Shown: positions 26,201-33,206, counted from the stretch's first letter. The stretch is DNA of 34,772 nt from an uncultured Candidatus Poseidoniales archaeon (GCA_902625325.1 CACOAW010000012.1:1-34772), one strand, 5' to 3'. The notes: generated by a model not told the origin, from the letters alone. Numbers and translations: made by a program.

Positions 26201-26443
26201 TACTACATGGCCCTCCATTGTCTTCCATCTACAAACCAAGTCTTTGAATAATCTGGAAATGACATGGTGAATTCCGGGCTTCCCATTCGCTGTTGGGGGG
26301 CCTTCCAAGAATGTGAACGGAGATTCATGCACCCGTCTTTGGTCAATGCTTCGAACAAAAGCCTCTTCTTCCTGCCAATTGAGGATTTGGTTAGATTCTA
26401 GAGAAACAGGGTCCAATTCCCCTACTGACTCGGGCACTACCAC
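23261..26443 (-). CDS. ileS: Isoleucyl-tRNA synthetase
   Basis: 1060-aa class Ia synthetase with GTG start. The N-terminal 'FTFLEGPPTANGKPGIHHVISR' holds the HIGH counterpart 'GIHH' (57-60), and 'GWDTHGLPVEIEVQK' follows. KMSKS is exact at 614-618 ('DGKKMSKSRGN'). The editing domain has 'WTTTPWTLPGNVGLAVG'. The large C-terminal anticodon region carries the expected length for the archaeal/eukaryal type-2 enzyme. The 'PPTANGKPGIHH' wording is characteristic of type-2 IleRS, the class often tolerant to mupirocin. An oligo-A stretch on the minus strand (complement of 26465-26472) lies about 25 nt before the start and may be the promoter. Confidence 0.97.
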   Translation of the reverse strand: MVVPESVGELDPVSLESNQILNWQEEEAFVRSIDQRRVHESPFTFLEGPPTANGKPGIHHVISRLFKDLVCRWKTMEGHVVERKAGWDTHGLPVEIEVQKQLELMSNEAIEKYGMEAFNKKCKESVWTYEEAWREMTERMGFWVDMEDPYVTLHDEYIESAWWSLKQMFEKGLLFRGHKVLPYCPQTGTSYSTHEVSQGYKEVTEPAVFVKFRLEDDDASILAWTTTPWTLPGNVGLAVGPDVTYCRVRITEPASESWEGRGGGEVGEELILAKDLIGNVMRNHADVIEEFPGSALVGKSYSPLFPGAIDRGSSESAWTIVSADFVTTTDGTGVVHTAVMYGEDDYRLGMEVGFPAQHTVGMDGSFVSGVHENLDGRYVKDCDDEIISLLDAQGLLYREHAYTHDYPHCWRTDHPLLYYAMDSWFVRMTAVKEQILSHNSSVEWAPEWTGTKRMGEWLSNIKDWAISRERYWGTPIPVWICPDCGAEHCVGSIEEMNSMSTEHSPTPPELHRPYVDDVKLVCTNKECSGEMVREPYVMDCWFDSGCASFAQWHYPFENEELFEGSFPVDYICEAVDQTRGWFYSLLAVATTVFDEPCFRRCLSLGHILDKDGKKMSKSRGNVVNPWDHFNKEGADSIRWYMTTQSAPWSPTNFDPNGVRESYAKMFLTLWNVYRFHADYAALDGFDPDEESGFVPVGERSPLDRWILSKVTEMADGYHSNFVSWDFHKAGRGLEDFVVNDLSNWYVRRSRRRLWDEADSNDKRACQHTLHEVLLVVCRLMAPVSPFTPDHIHRSLTGTSVHLADWPVGSEIVDRSLPKRDFGLEQEMSLVRSLAEAGRRIRVDSNRRQRLPCRTGWIVGGPDITSFSEILAEELNVEVLSTERDLDAFQRIVLEPNRKALGAKCRSDLPDVLAQLDMADPEELLLEIEAGIAALGGYEITMSDIEIRRVERDGFAAQTLSFEEGDISIVLDMHTNSDLLSKGLARDITRRIQAKRKELDLQVESSIVLSVWIEGMELEDRDWQHITSETRAGESSLNEGGPSEECDKFEVDGSIVHFQIR

Positions 26444-26530
26444 AAGTTGATGCGGTTGATTGGTTTTTTTTGAAGTTGGGGGAGTCTAATATCAAAATTT
26501 ATGTTCTCTTTTTTGGAAATGTCAATTTAT

Positions 26531-26560
26531 GTAGTCAATAACAGTATTTATATTGACTAC
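26531..26560 (+). promoter_or_regulatory. Perfect inverted repeat over the TATA box of the copper operon
   Basis: GTAGTCAATA (26531-26540) and TATTGACTAC (26551-26560) are exact reverse complements separated by 10 bp. A third half-like GTCAAT occurs at 26521-26526. The candidate TATA box TTTATATT (26547-26554) overlaps the right arm and lies about 26 nt before the ATG at 26577, so the transcript is probably leaderless. A dimeric regulator bound here would block TBP. No regulator gene is in the window, so it must act in trans. The repeat is a direct observation; copper control is inferred from the genes downstream. Confidence 0.75.
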
Positions 26561-26576
26561 AATATTCGAGAGAACA

Positions 26577-26768
26577 ATGCCTAGAATACCAGCAAAGGCT
26601 TGTGACTGCGGCTGCAAAATGAAGCGCATTTACTCTCGTTCTGATGGTGGAAAGGGCTGGGACCCCGTTGGCTGGATGTGTACCTGCGGATGTGGGTGTG
26701 TTTCTCTGGATACAGGAGATTGGCAATTAACAGAGTGTTGTTCGAAACAGGAGGTTCTCGATGGATGA
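26577..26768 (+). CDS. Nine-cysteine small protein, first gene of the copper operon
   Basis: 63 aa with nine Cys (positions 9, 11, 13, 35, 37, 39, 41, 54, 55) in clusters CxCxC, CxCxCxC and CC, plus Trp28, Trp33 and Trp49. This looks like a metal-thiolate or zinc-ribbon-like protein. One subset of the cysteines (13, 35, 39) has the C-x21-C-x3-C spacing of TRASH metal-sensing domains, but with so many Cys the match may be chance. The stop overlaps the CopA ATG by 8 bp, which indicates translational coupling. The ATG at 26577 is preferred over the TTG at 26553 because it lies at the expected distance from the TATA box. I do not recognise the family; a copper chaperone, buffer or sensor is inferred. 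Confidence 0.75.
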   Translation: MPRIPAKACDCGCKMKRIYSRSDGGKGWDPVGWMCTCGCGCVSLDTGDWQLTECCSKQEVLDG

Positions 26769-29022
26769 TCGGAAATTAACGCTAAGTGTTACGGGAATGA
26801 CATGTGCGGCCTGTGCTTCATCCGTTGAGCGGGTTCTTTCTGGAATTGATTCAATCACTAAGGCTGAAGTGAATCTAACATTAGAAAGAGCGATGATATC
26901 ATTTCCTGAGCGATTTTCAGAATCACAAATTAAAGAATGTGTGGATGCGATAACCGGTGCTGGTTTTGGTGCGATGGAGTTGCTCCCAGCGCTTAAAGTC
27001 AGAAGGATGAGAGAAGAGAATGTCTCACAACAACTTACACGAGTGATTATTTCGCTCTCCCTTTCATGTGCCATTTTTTGGTTGACGATGGTGGGAGGTG
27101 ATATTGGCGAGTGGGGATCTTTGAATATCCGTCTTTTTATTGCCATGATTTTATCGTCAATAGTTTACTTTTACTGCGGATTAGAATTTCATCGAGGTGC
27201 ATGGAAATCAATCGCTAATAGAATCGCGAACATGGATGTATTAGTCCATATCGGCACTTCTGTGGCCATGTTTTGGTCTTGCTCTGTCACTCTCGCCCCC
27301 ATTGTTTCGGAGTTACCGGATTTTCTGAGAGAGACGAATCACGTATTCTTCGATGGTTCATCTTTCATTATCTCGTTTGTCTTGTTAGGCGGATACCTAG
27401 AATCGAGAGCCAAACTGAAGGCAACGGACTCCATTCACGGGTTAATGAAGCTCCAGCCGAGGAATGCCAGATTGGTAAAAGATGATGGAGAAATTCAAGA
27501 GGAAATAGTGGATTTAGTCCCAAGGGGTTCGCTAGTAAAAATACTGGCAGGCGAGACTGTTCCGTTAGACGGGACCATAGAAGACGGAATCGGTTTGATA
27601 GACGAGTCAATGATGACTGGAGAGTCCGCCCCAGTTCCGAAGGGTCCTGGTGACAGCGTTGTTGCGGGAACCATCGTAATGGACAGTACGATAGTGATCA
27701 GAACTACTTCACTCGTCCATGAAACTATGCTTTCTAAGGTAATCCATTTAGTGGAAGAAGCGCAAATGGGCAAGGCACAGATTCAAAGATTAGTTGACCG
27801 AGTGTCGGGAGTTTTCGTACCTGCAGTGATATTTGCGGCAATAATTGCTTCCTCGTTCTGGCTAATCTATGCGGACGATTTTGCTCCTGATTCAGCCATG
27901 TCATCGGCAGAGATATCTGTCATGGTATTGGTCAGTACACTGGTTATAGCTTGCCCATGCGCTTTGGGCCTGGCAACCCCAACCGCCTTGGTCGTGGGGA
28001 CTGGCACGGGAGCTTCACAGGGTTTATTGATCAAGGGAATATCAGCATTGGAGAAATCACATTCAACCTCAATAGTTGTCATGGACAAGACTGGAACCAT
28101 AACGGCCGGAAGACCAGGAGTTAGAGGAATCAATGTTATGCGAGGCAATAGGGAAAAGATTCTATCAATATCCTCCGGTTTAGAAAACGAGTCGACCCAT
28201 CCAATTGCTAGCGCAATAAACTCTGCATCAGCTGAGTATGGGTGTGGGGGGTACAAAATTGACTCCATTAAGACATTCCCAGGAATGGGTCTATCCGGAG
28301 TTCTGGATGGAGCTATTGTTGGAGTGGGAAATCTAGCAATGATGGAGCATTTAGACGTCGGGATACCAGAGGGAATTGAGGAAGAGATTAGGATAAGGGC
28401 AATGCTGGGAAGAACTGTAATTTTTGTCTCTGAAGATAGAAAGATATTGGGATACATCGAGGTAGAGGATGAAATCCGTGAGAATTCCGAGTCGTCTGTA
28501 TCGGCACTACAAAAAAATGGAATTGAAGTCGTGATGTTGACAGGCGACAGAGAAGAGGTCGCGAGCACAATAGCAGCTACTGTTGGAATTGACAGAGTGA
28601 TATCAGAGGTTAAGCCTCATGAAAAGGCGGAAGCAATTCTGGATTTGCAGAAGGGTGGAACAGTTGCCATGATCGGAGACGGCATAAACGATGCAGCTGC
28701 TTTAGCAGTTGCAGACGTAGGAATAGCGATGGGTTCGGGGAGTGAGATTGCTCTAGAGAGTGCGGACATAGTTCTAATTCGTAATGACCTATCAGATGCA
28801 GTGGCAGCATTGGATTTAGGAAAGGCAACGATGAACAAAATAAGGAGCAATTTAGTATGGGCGTTCCTTTACAATCTAATTGGAATCCCTATTGCAATGG
28901 GCTTATTCTATCCGTGGACTGGAGAATTGTTGCCACCTGCATTCGCTGCTGCGGCGATGTCGCTGTCTTCGGTGAGCGTGGTTGGAAATTCCCTTATGCT
29001 CAGGAGATGGAGCCCTAACTAA
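26761..29022 (+). CDS. copA: Cu(I)-exporting P1B-type ATPase
   Basis: 753 aa. The N-terminal heavy-metal-associated domain has 'GMTCAAC' (Cys15, Cys18). Two helices, then 'HIG' and further transmembrane helices, precede the actuator with 'MTGES'. The membrane metal site is 'CPC' (398-400). The phosphorylated Asp442 lies in 'DKTGT', 'ENESTHPIA' holds the P1B HP motif, and 'GDGIND' is at about 639-644. C-terminal 'YNLIG' and 'MSLSSVSV' provide the Asn/Tyr and Met/Ser residues of the Cu(I)-selective P1B-1 group. It pumps cuprous ion out of the cytosol. The gene is richer in A/T than the window average, and it is co-translated with the cysteine-rich protein. Silver transport is also common in this group. 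Confidence 0.96.
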   Translation: MDDRKLTLSVTGMTCAACASSVERVLSGIDSITKAEVNLTLERAMISFPERFSESQIKECVDAITGAGFGAMELLPALKVRRMREENVSQQLTRVIISLSLSCAIFWLTMVGGDIGEWGSLNIRLFIAMILSSIVYFYCGLEFHRGAWKSIANRIANMDVLVHIGTSVAMFWSCSVTLAPIVSELPDFLRETNHVFFDGSSFIISFVLLGGYLESRAKLKATDSIHGLMKLQPRNARLVKDDGEIQEEIVDLVPRGSLVKILAGETVPLDGTIEDGIGLIDESMMTGESAPVPKGPGDSVVAGTIVMDSTIVIRTTSLVHETMLSKVIHLVEEAQMGKAQIQRLVDRVSGVFVPAVIFAAIIASSFWLIYADDFAPDSAMSSAEISVMVLVSTLVIACPCALGLATPTALVVGTGTGASQGLLIKGISALEKSHSTSIVVMDKTGTITAGRPGVRGINVMRGNREKILSISSGLENESTHPIASAINSASAEYGCGGYKIDSIKTFPGMGLSGVLDGAIVGVGNLAMMEHLDVGIPEGIEEEIRIRAMLGRTVIFVSEDRKILGYIEVEDEIRENSESSVSALQKNGIEVVMLTGDREEVASTIAATVGIDRVISEVKPHEKAEAILDLQKGGTVAMIGDGINDAAALAVADVGIAMGSGSEIALESADIVLIRNDLSDAVAALDLGKATMNKIRSNLVWAFLYNLIGIPIAMGLFYPWTGELLPPAFAAAAMSLSSVSVVGNSLMLRRWSPN

Positions 29023-29040
29023 TCCACACTGAGAATACGA

Positions 29041-29069
29041 TAATTAAAATCACATGCGAAATTGCATGT
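29041..29069 (+). promoter_or_regulatory. Second promoter/operator before copZ-like gene
   Basis: TAATTAAA (29041-29048) is a TATA-like box about 28 nt before the ATG at 29073. Between them lies a perfect inverted repeat: ACATGC (29052-29057), 6-bp spacer, GCATGT (29064-29069). It has no sequence similarity to the first operator. This suggests that the chaperone and NAD synthetase genes have their own control. Confidence 0.5.
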
Positions 29070-29310
29070 AATATGGCACAAATTGTGCACAAGTTGAAGA
29101 TTGAGGGCATGACGTGTGGTGGATGCTCAAAAAGGATCAATACAGTCCTTAGCGGGGTCTCGTGGGTAATTGATGTCGATATATCTCATGAGTCAAGTAA
29201 TGGATATGTGACCACTCCGAGTGACGTTTCGGTTGACCGAGTAATTGAGATGATTAATTCAACGGGTTATCAAGCAATCAAAATCTAGGAGTTGCCTACA
29301 TGCGAAATTG
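29052..29310. repeat. 13-bp direct repeat flanking the copZ-like gene
   Basis: ACATGCGAAATTG occurs exactly at 29052-29064 and again at 29298-29310, where it contains the ATG and first codons of nadE. The upstream copy could encode the same first residues (Met-Arg-Asn) followed quickly by a stop. The pattern is what a target-site duplication or a short-homology insertion of the chaperone gene between promoter and nadE would leave. Chance cannot be excluded. Confidence 0.6.
29073..29288 (+). CDS. copZ: CopZ-like copper chaperone (HMA domain)
   Basis: 71 aa, a free heavy-metal-associated ferredoxin-fold domain with 'IEGMTCGGCSKRI' (Cys15 and Cys18). The end of the fold is 'VIEMINSTGYQAI'. It would bind Cu(I) and hand it to the CopA N-terminal domain. 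It lies 50 bp after copA, behind its own putative promoter, and 11 bp before nadE. The symbol rests on size, motif and context. Confidence 0.88.
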   Translation: MAQIVHKLKIEGMTCGGCSKRINTVLSGVSWVIDVDISHESSNGYVTTPSDVSVDRVIEMINSTGYQAIKI

Positions 29311-30076
29311 GAATACCTTGGCGGAAGAAATAACAAATTGGATTTCGGACTATGCTCTGGAAAATGATATTCGGTCGCTAGTTGTTGGAGTGTCGGGTGG
29401 AGTGGATTCTGCAGTAACCTCCACTCTTTCAGCACGAACTGGAATCCGCACCATAGTTCTGAATATGCCTATTCATCAAAAAAAATATCAGAACGATTTG
29501 TCCAAGAAACACATCCGTTGGTTAATGGACAATTATAGCAATGTAGAGGAAAGGACAGTAAATCTTTCGAAGACGTATGACAGTTTTGAAGAGGCGGTTT
29601 CAGTGGATGAAGTGTCCGACTTAGCATTGGCAAATTCCCGTGCCCGACTTCGAATGACTACTTTGTACGCAACTGCTGGTTCTAATGGAGGAATAGTGGT
29701 AGGAACAGGTAACAAAGTAGAAGATTTCGGGGTTGGTTTTTACACAAAATATGGCGATGGGGGAGTAGACATATCTCCGATTGCGGATTTACTTAAGAGT
29801 GAGGTATACCAAATTGCGCGAGAATTGGATATCATCGAGGAAATAATTCAAGCAGCACCTACTGACGGGTTATGGGGGGATGGAAGATCGGATGAAGAGC
29901 AGTTGGGAGCTTCATACGAAGAGTTAGAGTGGGCCATGAAGGAATCAAAAAATCCTAGCAACAAGGATTTATCTGAGCGCGAGAAGGAAATAATGGCTAT
30001 CTACCAGAGACTGAATAAATCAAATTCTCACAAAATGAATCCGATTCCGATTTTCAAGTTATATTCGAGTGATTGA
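29300..30076 (+). CDS. nadE: NH3-dependent NAD+ synthetase
   Basis: 258 aa; it amidates deamido-NAD with ammonia. The PP-loop ATP motif is 'GVSGGVDSAV' at 30-37 and beyond. 'NSRARLRMTTLYATAG', 'GTGNKVEDFGVGFYTKYGDGGVDISPIADL' and 'PTDGLWGDGRSDEEQLGASYEELEW' are family hallmarks. There is no N-terminal nitrilase (glutaminase) domain. The wording of these motifs resembles bacterial, notably Bacteroidetes-type, NadE more than the typical short archaeal enzymes, which together with the A/T-rich codons suggests transfer. It follows copZ by 11 bp, an unusual partnership. The start codon lies within a 13-bp direct repeat. Confidence 0.93.
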   Translation: MRNWNTLAEEITNWISDYALENDIRSLVVGVSGGVDSAVTSTLSARTGIRTIVLNMPIHQKKYQNDLSKKHIRWLMDNYSNVEERTVNLSKTYDSFEEAVSVDEVSDLALANSRARLRMTTLYATAGSNGGIVVGTGNKVEDFGVGFYTKYGDGGVDISPIADLLKSEVYQIARELDIIEEIIQAAPTDGLWGDGRSDEEQLGASYEELEWAMKESKNPSNKDLSEREKEIMAIYQRLNKSNSHKMNPIPIFKLYSSD

Positions 30077-30085
30077 GGCTAGGAA

Positions 30086-30241
30086 ATGGAAAAGGAAGAG
30101 GTTTCTCCGGTCTACGTGAGAAAGGCTCGTAAGCCCTACAGTGGCATGGTCCTTGATTCAATTTTCGGACTTCTAATTAAGTCAATAGGGGTAATCGTGT
30201 TTGTAGGATTACTTCTGATGTTCATTCCTCTGCTGCTATGA
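30086..30241 (+). CDS. Small single-helix membrane protein (51 aa)
   Basis: A 51-aa frame starting ATG at 30086, 9 bp after nadE, with a charged N-terminus ('MEKEEVSPVYVRKARKPYSG') and one strong transmembrane helix ('GVIVFVGLLLMFIPLLL') at the C-terminus. The stop lies one base before the end of the convergent membrane protein. An AGGA lies directly before the ATG. I do not recognise a family. Position, start and strong amphipathic-to-hydrophobic pattern support a real gene. Confidence 0.55.
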   Translation: MEKEEVSPVYVRKARKPYSGMVLDSIFGLLIKSIGVIVFVGLLLMFIPLLL

Positions 30242-30242
30242 G

Positions 30243-31106
30243 TCATCCTTTTCTCCTGTCTTCGACCTTTTTCTTGTATGCAGCATCTGAGTCTTCCGAT
30301 TTCCATCCCTCCAGATACAATCCACCCGACTTATGCACGCCACCGATTACATTTCCCTTCCTGGGCTTCCTAAAGATATCCTTCCTCTCGGAATGTCTGC
30401 TGAATGCCTTGGGCATGCCATCATCTCCCCTCTCCTGGCCAGAGAGTGAGTATGCCCGCCATTCAGCGGTTGGCCCGCTTCTCTTCTTTTTTACTGGTTC
30501 TTCCGACTGTTCCGGCAAGGCCACGGCGAGCACCATCGCGAGTAAAAACAAAATTACACCCCCACAAATCAGGGAAACTCCGGAAACTAGCCCGTCTCTG
30601 ATCCAACTGGCAATTGAGGACAATATGGAAACATCTGGTTTTTCGAACTCTTGTGAGATTCTGACGTATTGGCTCGACTCCATTGAGTAGTTGCCATCAC
30701 TACAATTAGGGGAGGAAGAGTTGTTAGGATCAAAGCAAAACTGGCCTATGTATATCATATCGATGACATCATCCCTTTGAGTGGAAACTTCACAAACTGG
30801 GTAATGGAAATCCACTCCCGATTCATTAAGAAGTGAAATCTCGACTGAGTAGCAATCGTCCCACAAACCATCTCCATTCGAGTCATTGTACATCCCATAC
30901 GTGTAAACTGCCCATCCATTGTTGGACCCGGATTCGGTTTGCTCAAACAATAGGGTTGTCGCTGTTCCAGAGAAGAAGAACTGTACCTCTGAGTCGTCAT
31001 CAGTAGAGTCGAGAAGGGGAATTGGGGTCCCGGTACCAAAGAAGAGGATTCCAATGAATAAAAGAGATCCGGAGATTGCAAAAGTCGCATTGGTTGCTGG
31101 GTGCAT
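30243..31106 (-). CDS. Two-helix membrane protein with extracellular domain
   Basis: 287 aa. An N-terminal helix ('FAISGSLLFIGILFFGTG') is followed by a ~140-residue extracellular part with four Cys ('DDCYSVEI', 'YPVCEV', 'QFCFDP', 'PNCSDG') that may form disulfides, and many Asn-X-Ser/Thr sites. A second helix is 'GLVSGVSLICGGVILFLLAMVLAVAL' at about 180-205. The C-terminal ~85 residues are basic and cytoplasmic ('KKKRSGPTAEW', 'RKPRKGN'). There is no recognised family. It is convergent with the 51-aa gene and lies downstream of another minus-strand membrane gene. Confidence 0.75.
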   Translation of the reverse strand: MHPATNATFAISGSLLFIGILFFGTGTPIPLLDSTDDDSEVQFFFSGTATTLLFEQTESGSNNGWAVYTYGMYNDSNGDGLWDDCYSVEISLLNESGVDFHYPVCEVSTQRDDVIDMIYIGQFCFDPNNSSSPNCSDGNYSMESSQYVRISQEFEKPDVSILSSIASWIRDGLVSGVSLICGGVILFLLAMVLAVALPEQSEEPVKKKRSGPTAEWRAYSLSGQERGDDGMPKAFSRHSERKDIFRKPRKGNVIGGVHKSGGLYLEGWKSEDSDAAYKKKVEDRRKG

Positions 31107-31138
31107 GGTGCTTATCAGTCTCCGGAGTACTTAGGCAC

Positions 31139-31528
31139 TCAAGTCAGTTGTGTCGCAAGGAGGAAGGAAAATAGCCAAATTCTAGCCATCCTCTTCCGCC
31201 TCCTAGGGGCTTTTCGGGAAAAGGATACTCTGAACAAAAAGAGGAATGAGGCGATTCCGAAGACTCCAGTCACCAGAAATGCCGATTCTCCCAGTGCCCA
31301 TGAGGTATTCTCCATAGACCCTGGATCGGGAGATTTTCCGGCATGCATCATTACCAATGTTAACACGCTTGTCAACTGCCCTACCATCAGCATTGATCCA
31401 GAAGCTTCTGCGAATGGCTCGGCCCATTTACTCGTCCTAGGCCTAATTCCTGATTTGGTTCCTGATCTCTGCTCCTTGTATGATGATTCATCGCGGTTTG
31501 ACCACCGAGATCTAGGCGATATCCCCAT
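31139..31528 (-). CDS. Hypothetical membrane protein
   Basis: 129 aa with a basic, polar N-terminus (~40 residues), then hydrophobic helices at about 45-63, 78-100 and 115-128. No family is recognised. A competing plus-strand frame covers 31101-31574, but the minus frame has coherent membrane helices separated by a basic loop ('RKAPRRRKRMAR'). It also has a TATA-like AATATATT (about 31548-31554) 23-25 nt before its ATG. It lies 32 bp upstream of the next minus-strand membrane gene, so they may be co-transcribed. Confidence 0.55.
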   Translation of the reverse strand: MGISPRSRWSNRDESSYKEQRSGTKSGIRPRTSKWAEPFAEASGSMLMVGQLTSVLTLVMMHAGKSPDPGSMENTSWALGESAFLVTGVFGIASFLFLFRVSFSRKAPRRRKRMARIWLFSFLLATQLT

Positions 31529-31606
31529 AAATGCCCATAATGGTACAATATATTGGCTTGTTGATAAACAATAACATACTCAAACCACCTCTAGTTGGGA
31601 CCTAAC

Positions 31607-31939
31607 ATGGAATATCTGGAGTTGATTGAGGCTGCCTCTCTGAGTCTTTGTGGACTTGCTACTTTCCTCTGGATGGCCATAGGTTCTCTGTCGAAGACAA
31701 TTAGAAGCGAGATACTAGCTCAGAGGCTGATTTCTGTGATTTGCCTGTCTTCGGCCGCACTTCTTTTCGCGTTGCACTACTCTGGAGGAGAGATATGGGG
31801 GTCAAAGAACATTGCAAGGCCATTTGCAGTGATTGCGGTAACGATGGCAATAGCATCGGTCATGAACATAAAGGGAAAGGATGTCCAAGGAGAGGCGAAT
31901 CCTCACAATATCATGAAGGCACGAAGGGATGAAAACTAG
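31607..31939 (+). CDS. Small three-helix membrane protein
   Basis: 110 aa from the ATG at 31607 (a TTG at 31595 is possible). Predicted helices are at about 8-26 ('AASLSLCGLATFLWMAIGS'), 40-60 ('LISVICLSSAALLFALHYSGG') and 69-86 ('PFAVIAVTMAIASVMNI'), followed by a polar tail. No family is recognised. It is divergent from the 31139-31528 gene and convergent, with no spacer, with the NifU-domain gene. Confidence 0.65.
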   Translation: MEYLELIEAASLSLCGLATFLWMAIGSLSKTIRSEILAQRLISVICLSSAALLFALHYSGGEIWGSKNIARPFAVIAVTMAIASVMNIKGKDVQGEANPHNIMKARRDEN

Positions 31940-32215
31940 TCACTCAGAATTTAGTTTGTCGTTAATGAAAGAACGCATGTAGTCTGGAAGCTCTCCGTTT
32001 ACGAAAACTACATCCTCAACCTCATCTAGTTTCATCAGAGAGTAGAAGATCTGCATAGCAGTCATAGGAGTGGCGCTGCAACCGGTGCATCCGCCCTCCA
32101 ATGAGATCATTATCACCCCATCAGTGGTGTCTACGACGTTTACCACTCCATCATGGGCGTCTAGAACGGCCTGGACAGGCCCGACGGAGTCAAGGATGAG
32201 TTGTTTGTCGACCAT
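31940..32215 (-). CDS. NifU-like domain protein (Fe-S scaffold/carrier)
   Basis: 91 aa, essentially only the NifU C-terminal (Nfu) domain. 'LEGGCTGCSATPMTAMQ' contains the conserved C-x2-C (Cys43 and Cys46) that binds a [4Fe-4S] cluster shared by a dimer; the usual 'L.G.C.GCP.S..TL' is recognisable, with Ala-Thr-Pro in place of Pro-Ser-Ser. It probably transfers clusters to enzymes such as the EtfD-like protein, but that link is inferred. It is divergent from the amidotransferase gene (53 bp between starts). Confidence 0.88.
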   Translation of the reverse strand: MVDKQLILDSVGPVQAVLDAHDGVVNVVDTTDGVIMISLEGGCTGCSATPMTAMQIFYSLMKLDEVEDVVFVNGELPDYMRSFINDKLNSE

Positions 32216-32268
32216 GTTGTTATCCTGAGGGGCGGGGGTCTTTCAAAGAATTGCCTCCTCGGAGCGCC

Positions 32269-33174
32269 GTGAGAAGAGCTACGCGAGTCATCCTAATCGA
32301 CCTCCTTGTCGAAAGATCAGAGTTTGGTCATGGCGGCAATCAAGAGGTGATTCAGCCTATTGCAGAGAGGAGTGCGGTGGAGGTCCTCCTAGTGACTCCG
32401 CAAATGCAGTCCGAGGAAGCTGGTTTACGCGCACAAGAGGAAGGGCTAGTCGAAATATCAGAGAAAGACGTACCTAATTGGGACTATGAGTATCCATTCT
32501 GGGAAGAGTGCAGCATGGAGATGCATGGGAATGAGGTGATCTTCAGGAGGATAGCAATGCCATTGCATGGAGACGATGAAATGACTCGGGATTGGGTTCG
32601 TGCCATTGGGCCAGATGCGGTAGTCTGCAGCGGCTCCAGAAGAAACGTGACAATGTGGGAAGAGTGGATGAGGGGCGGGGGGTCGCTGATGAGGTGCTCA
32701 TCGAGAATGAGCATTCCCACGCTCGGAATCTGCTTCGGTCATCAACTCCTATGCCATGCACTCGGAGCTAGCGTAGAAAGAGCAGAGTCTATGTCCAGCG
32801 GAGTCTGGGAGCTTGAACTCAATTCGCGTGGCGCCACTGACGAATTGTTTGCCAGCAGAGGAAGCGGTGAGGGAGGGGCTCTCGTAGCGTTATATTCTCA
32901 CCAAGATCATGTTACGACCGTTCCAGATAGTTGCTTGCTACTTGGCTCGGCTGAACACAACAGAGTTACCGCGGTTCGGGTAATGGGGGATAATGGCAGG
33001 GAGCTTCCTGCATGGGGGGTTCAGTTCCACCCCGAAGCAGCCAAAGCTAGAGTGGAACGAGCGTTCGATTGGGGGCACATTTCCTGGGAAGAAATGGTTG
33101 CATTCCAAAGAGAGCACGACGGGGCTGGGGTCTTGAATTCGTTTGCCTCGGTTGTTCACGCAAATATTGACTAA
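32269..33174 (+). CDS. Class I glutamine amidotransferase-like protein
   Basis: 301 aa from a GTG at 32269; the TTG at 32251 would add six residues. A variable N-terminal ~100 residues leads into the GATase fold: '[21 protein letters not shown]' (oxyanion strand), the nucleophile Cys155 in '[15 protein letters not shown]', and the triad His254 in 'WGVQFHPEA'. '[15 protein letters not shown]' is typical of GMP-synthase-like amidotransferases. It lacks a synthetase domain. Its partner or substrate is unknown. The next gene begins after a 77-bp spacer. Confidence 0.85.
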   Translation: MRRATRVILIDLLVERSEFGHGGNQEVIQPIAERSAVEVLLVTPQMQSEEAGLRAQEEGLVEISEKDVPNWDYEYPFWEECSMEMHGNEVIFRRIAMPLHGDDEMTRDWVRAIGPDAVVCSGSRRNVTMWEEWMRGGGSLMRCSSRMSIPTLGICFGHQLLCHALGASVERAESMSSGVWELELNSRGATDELFASRGSGEGGALVALYSHQDHVTTVPDSCLLLGSAEHNRVTAVRVMGDNGRELPAWGVQFHPEAAKARVERAFDWGHISWEEMVAFQREHDGAGVLNSFASVVHANID

Positions 33175-33206
33175 ACAGCAAAGGCAGTTTTACGATTGGA
33201 TTTGGG

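Noticed and set aside
31101-31574. Plus-strand 157-aa frame
   Set aside because: It overlaps a minus-strand frame with coherent membrane helices and a well-placed TATA-like box; the plus frame has low-complexity, unstructured content.
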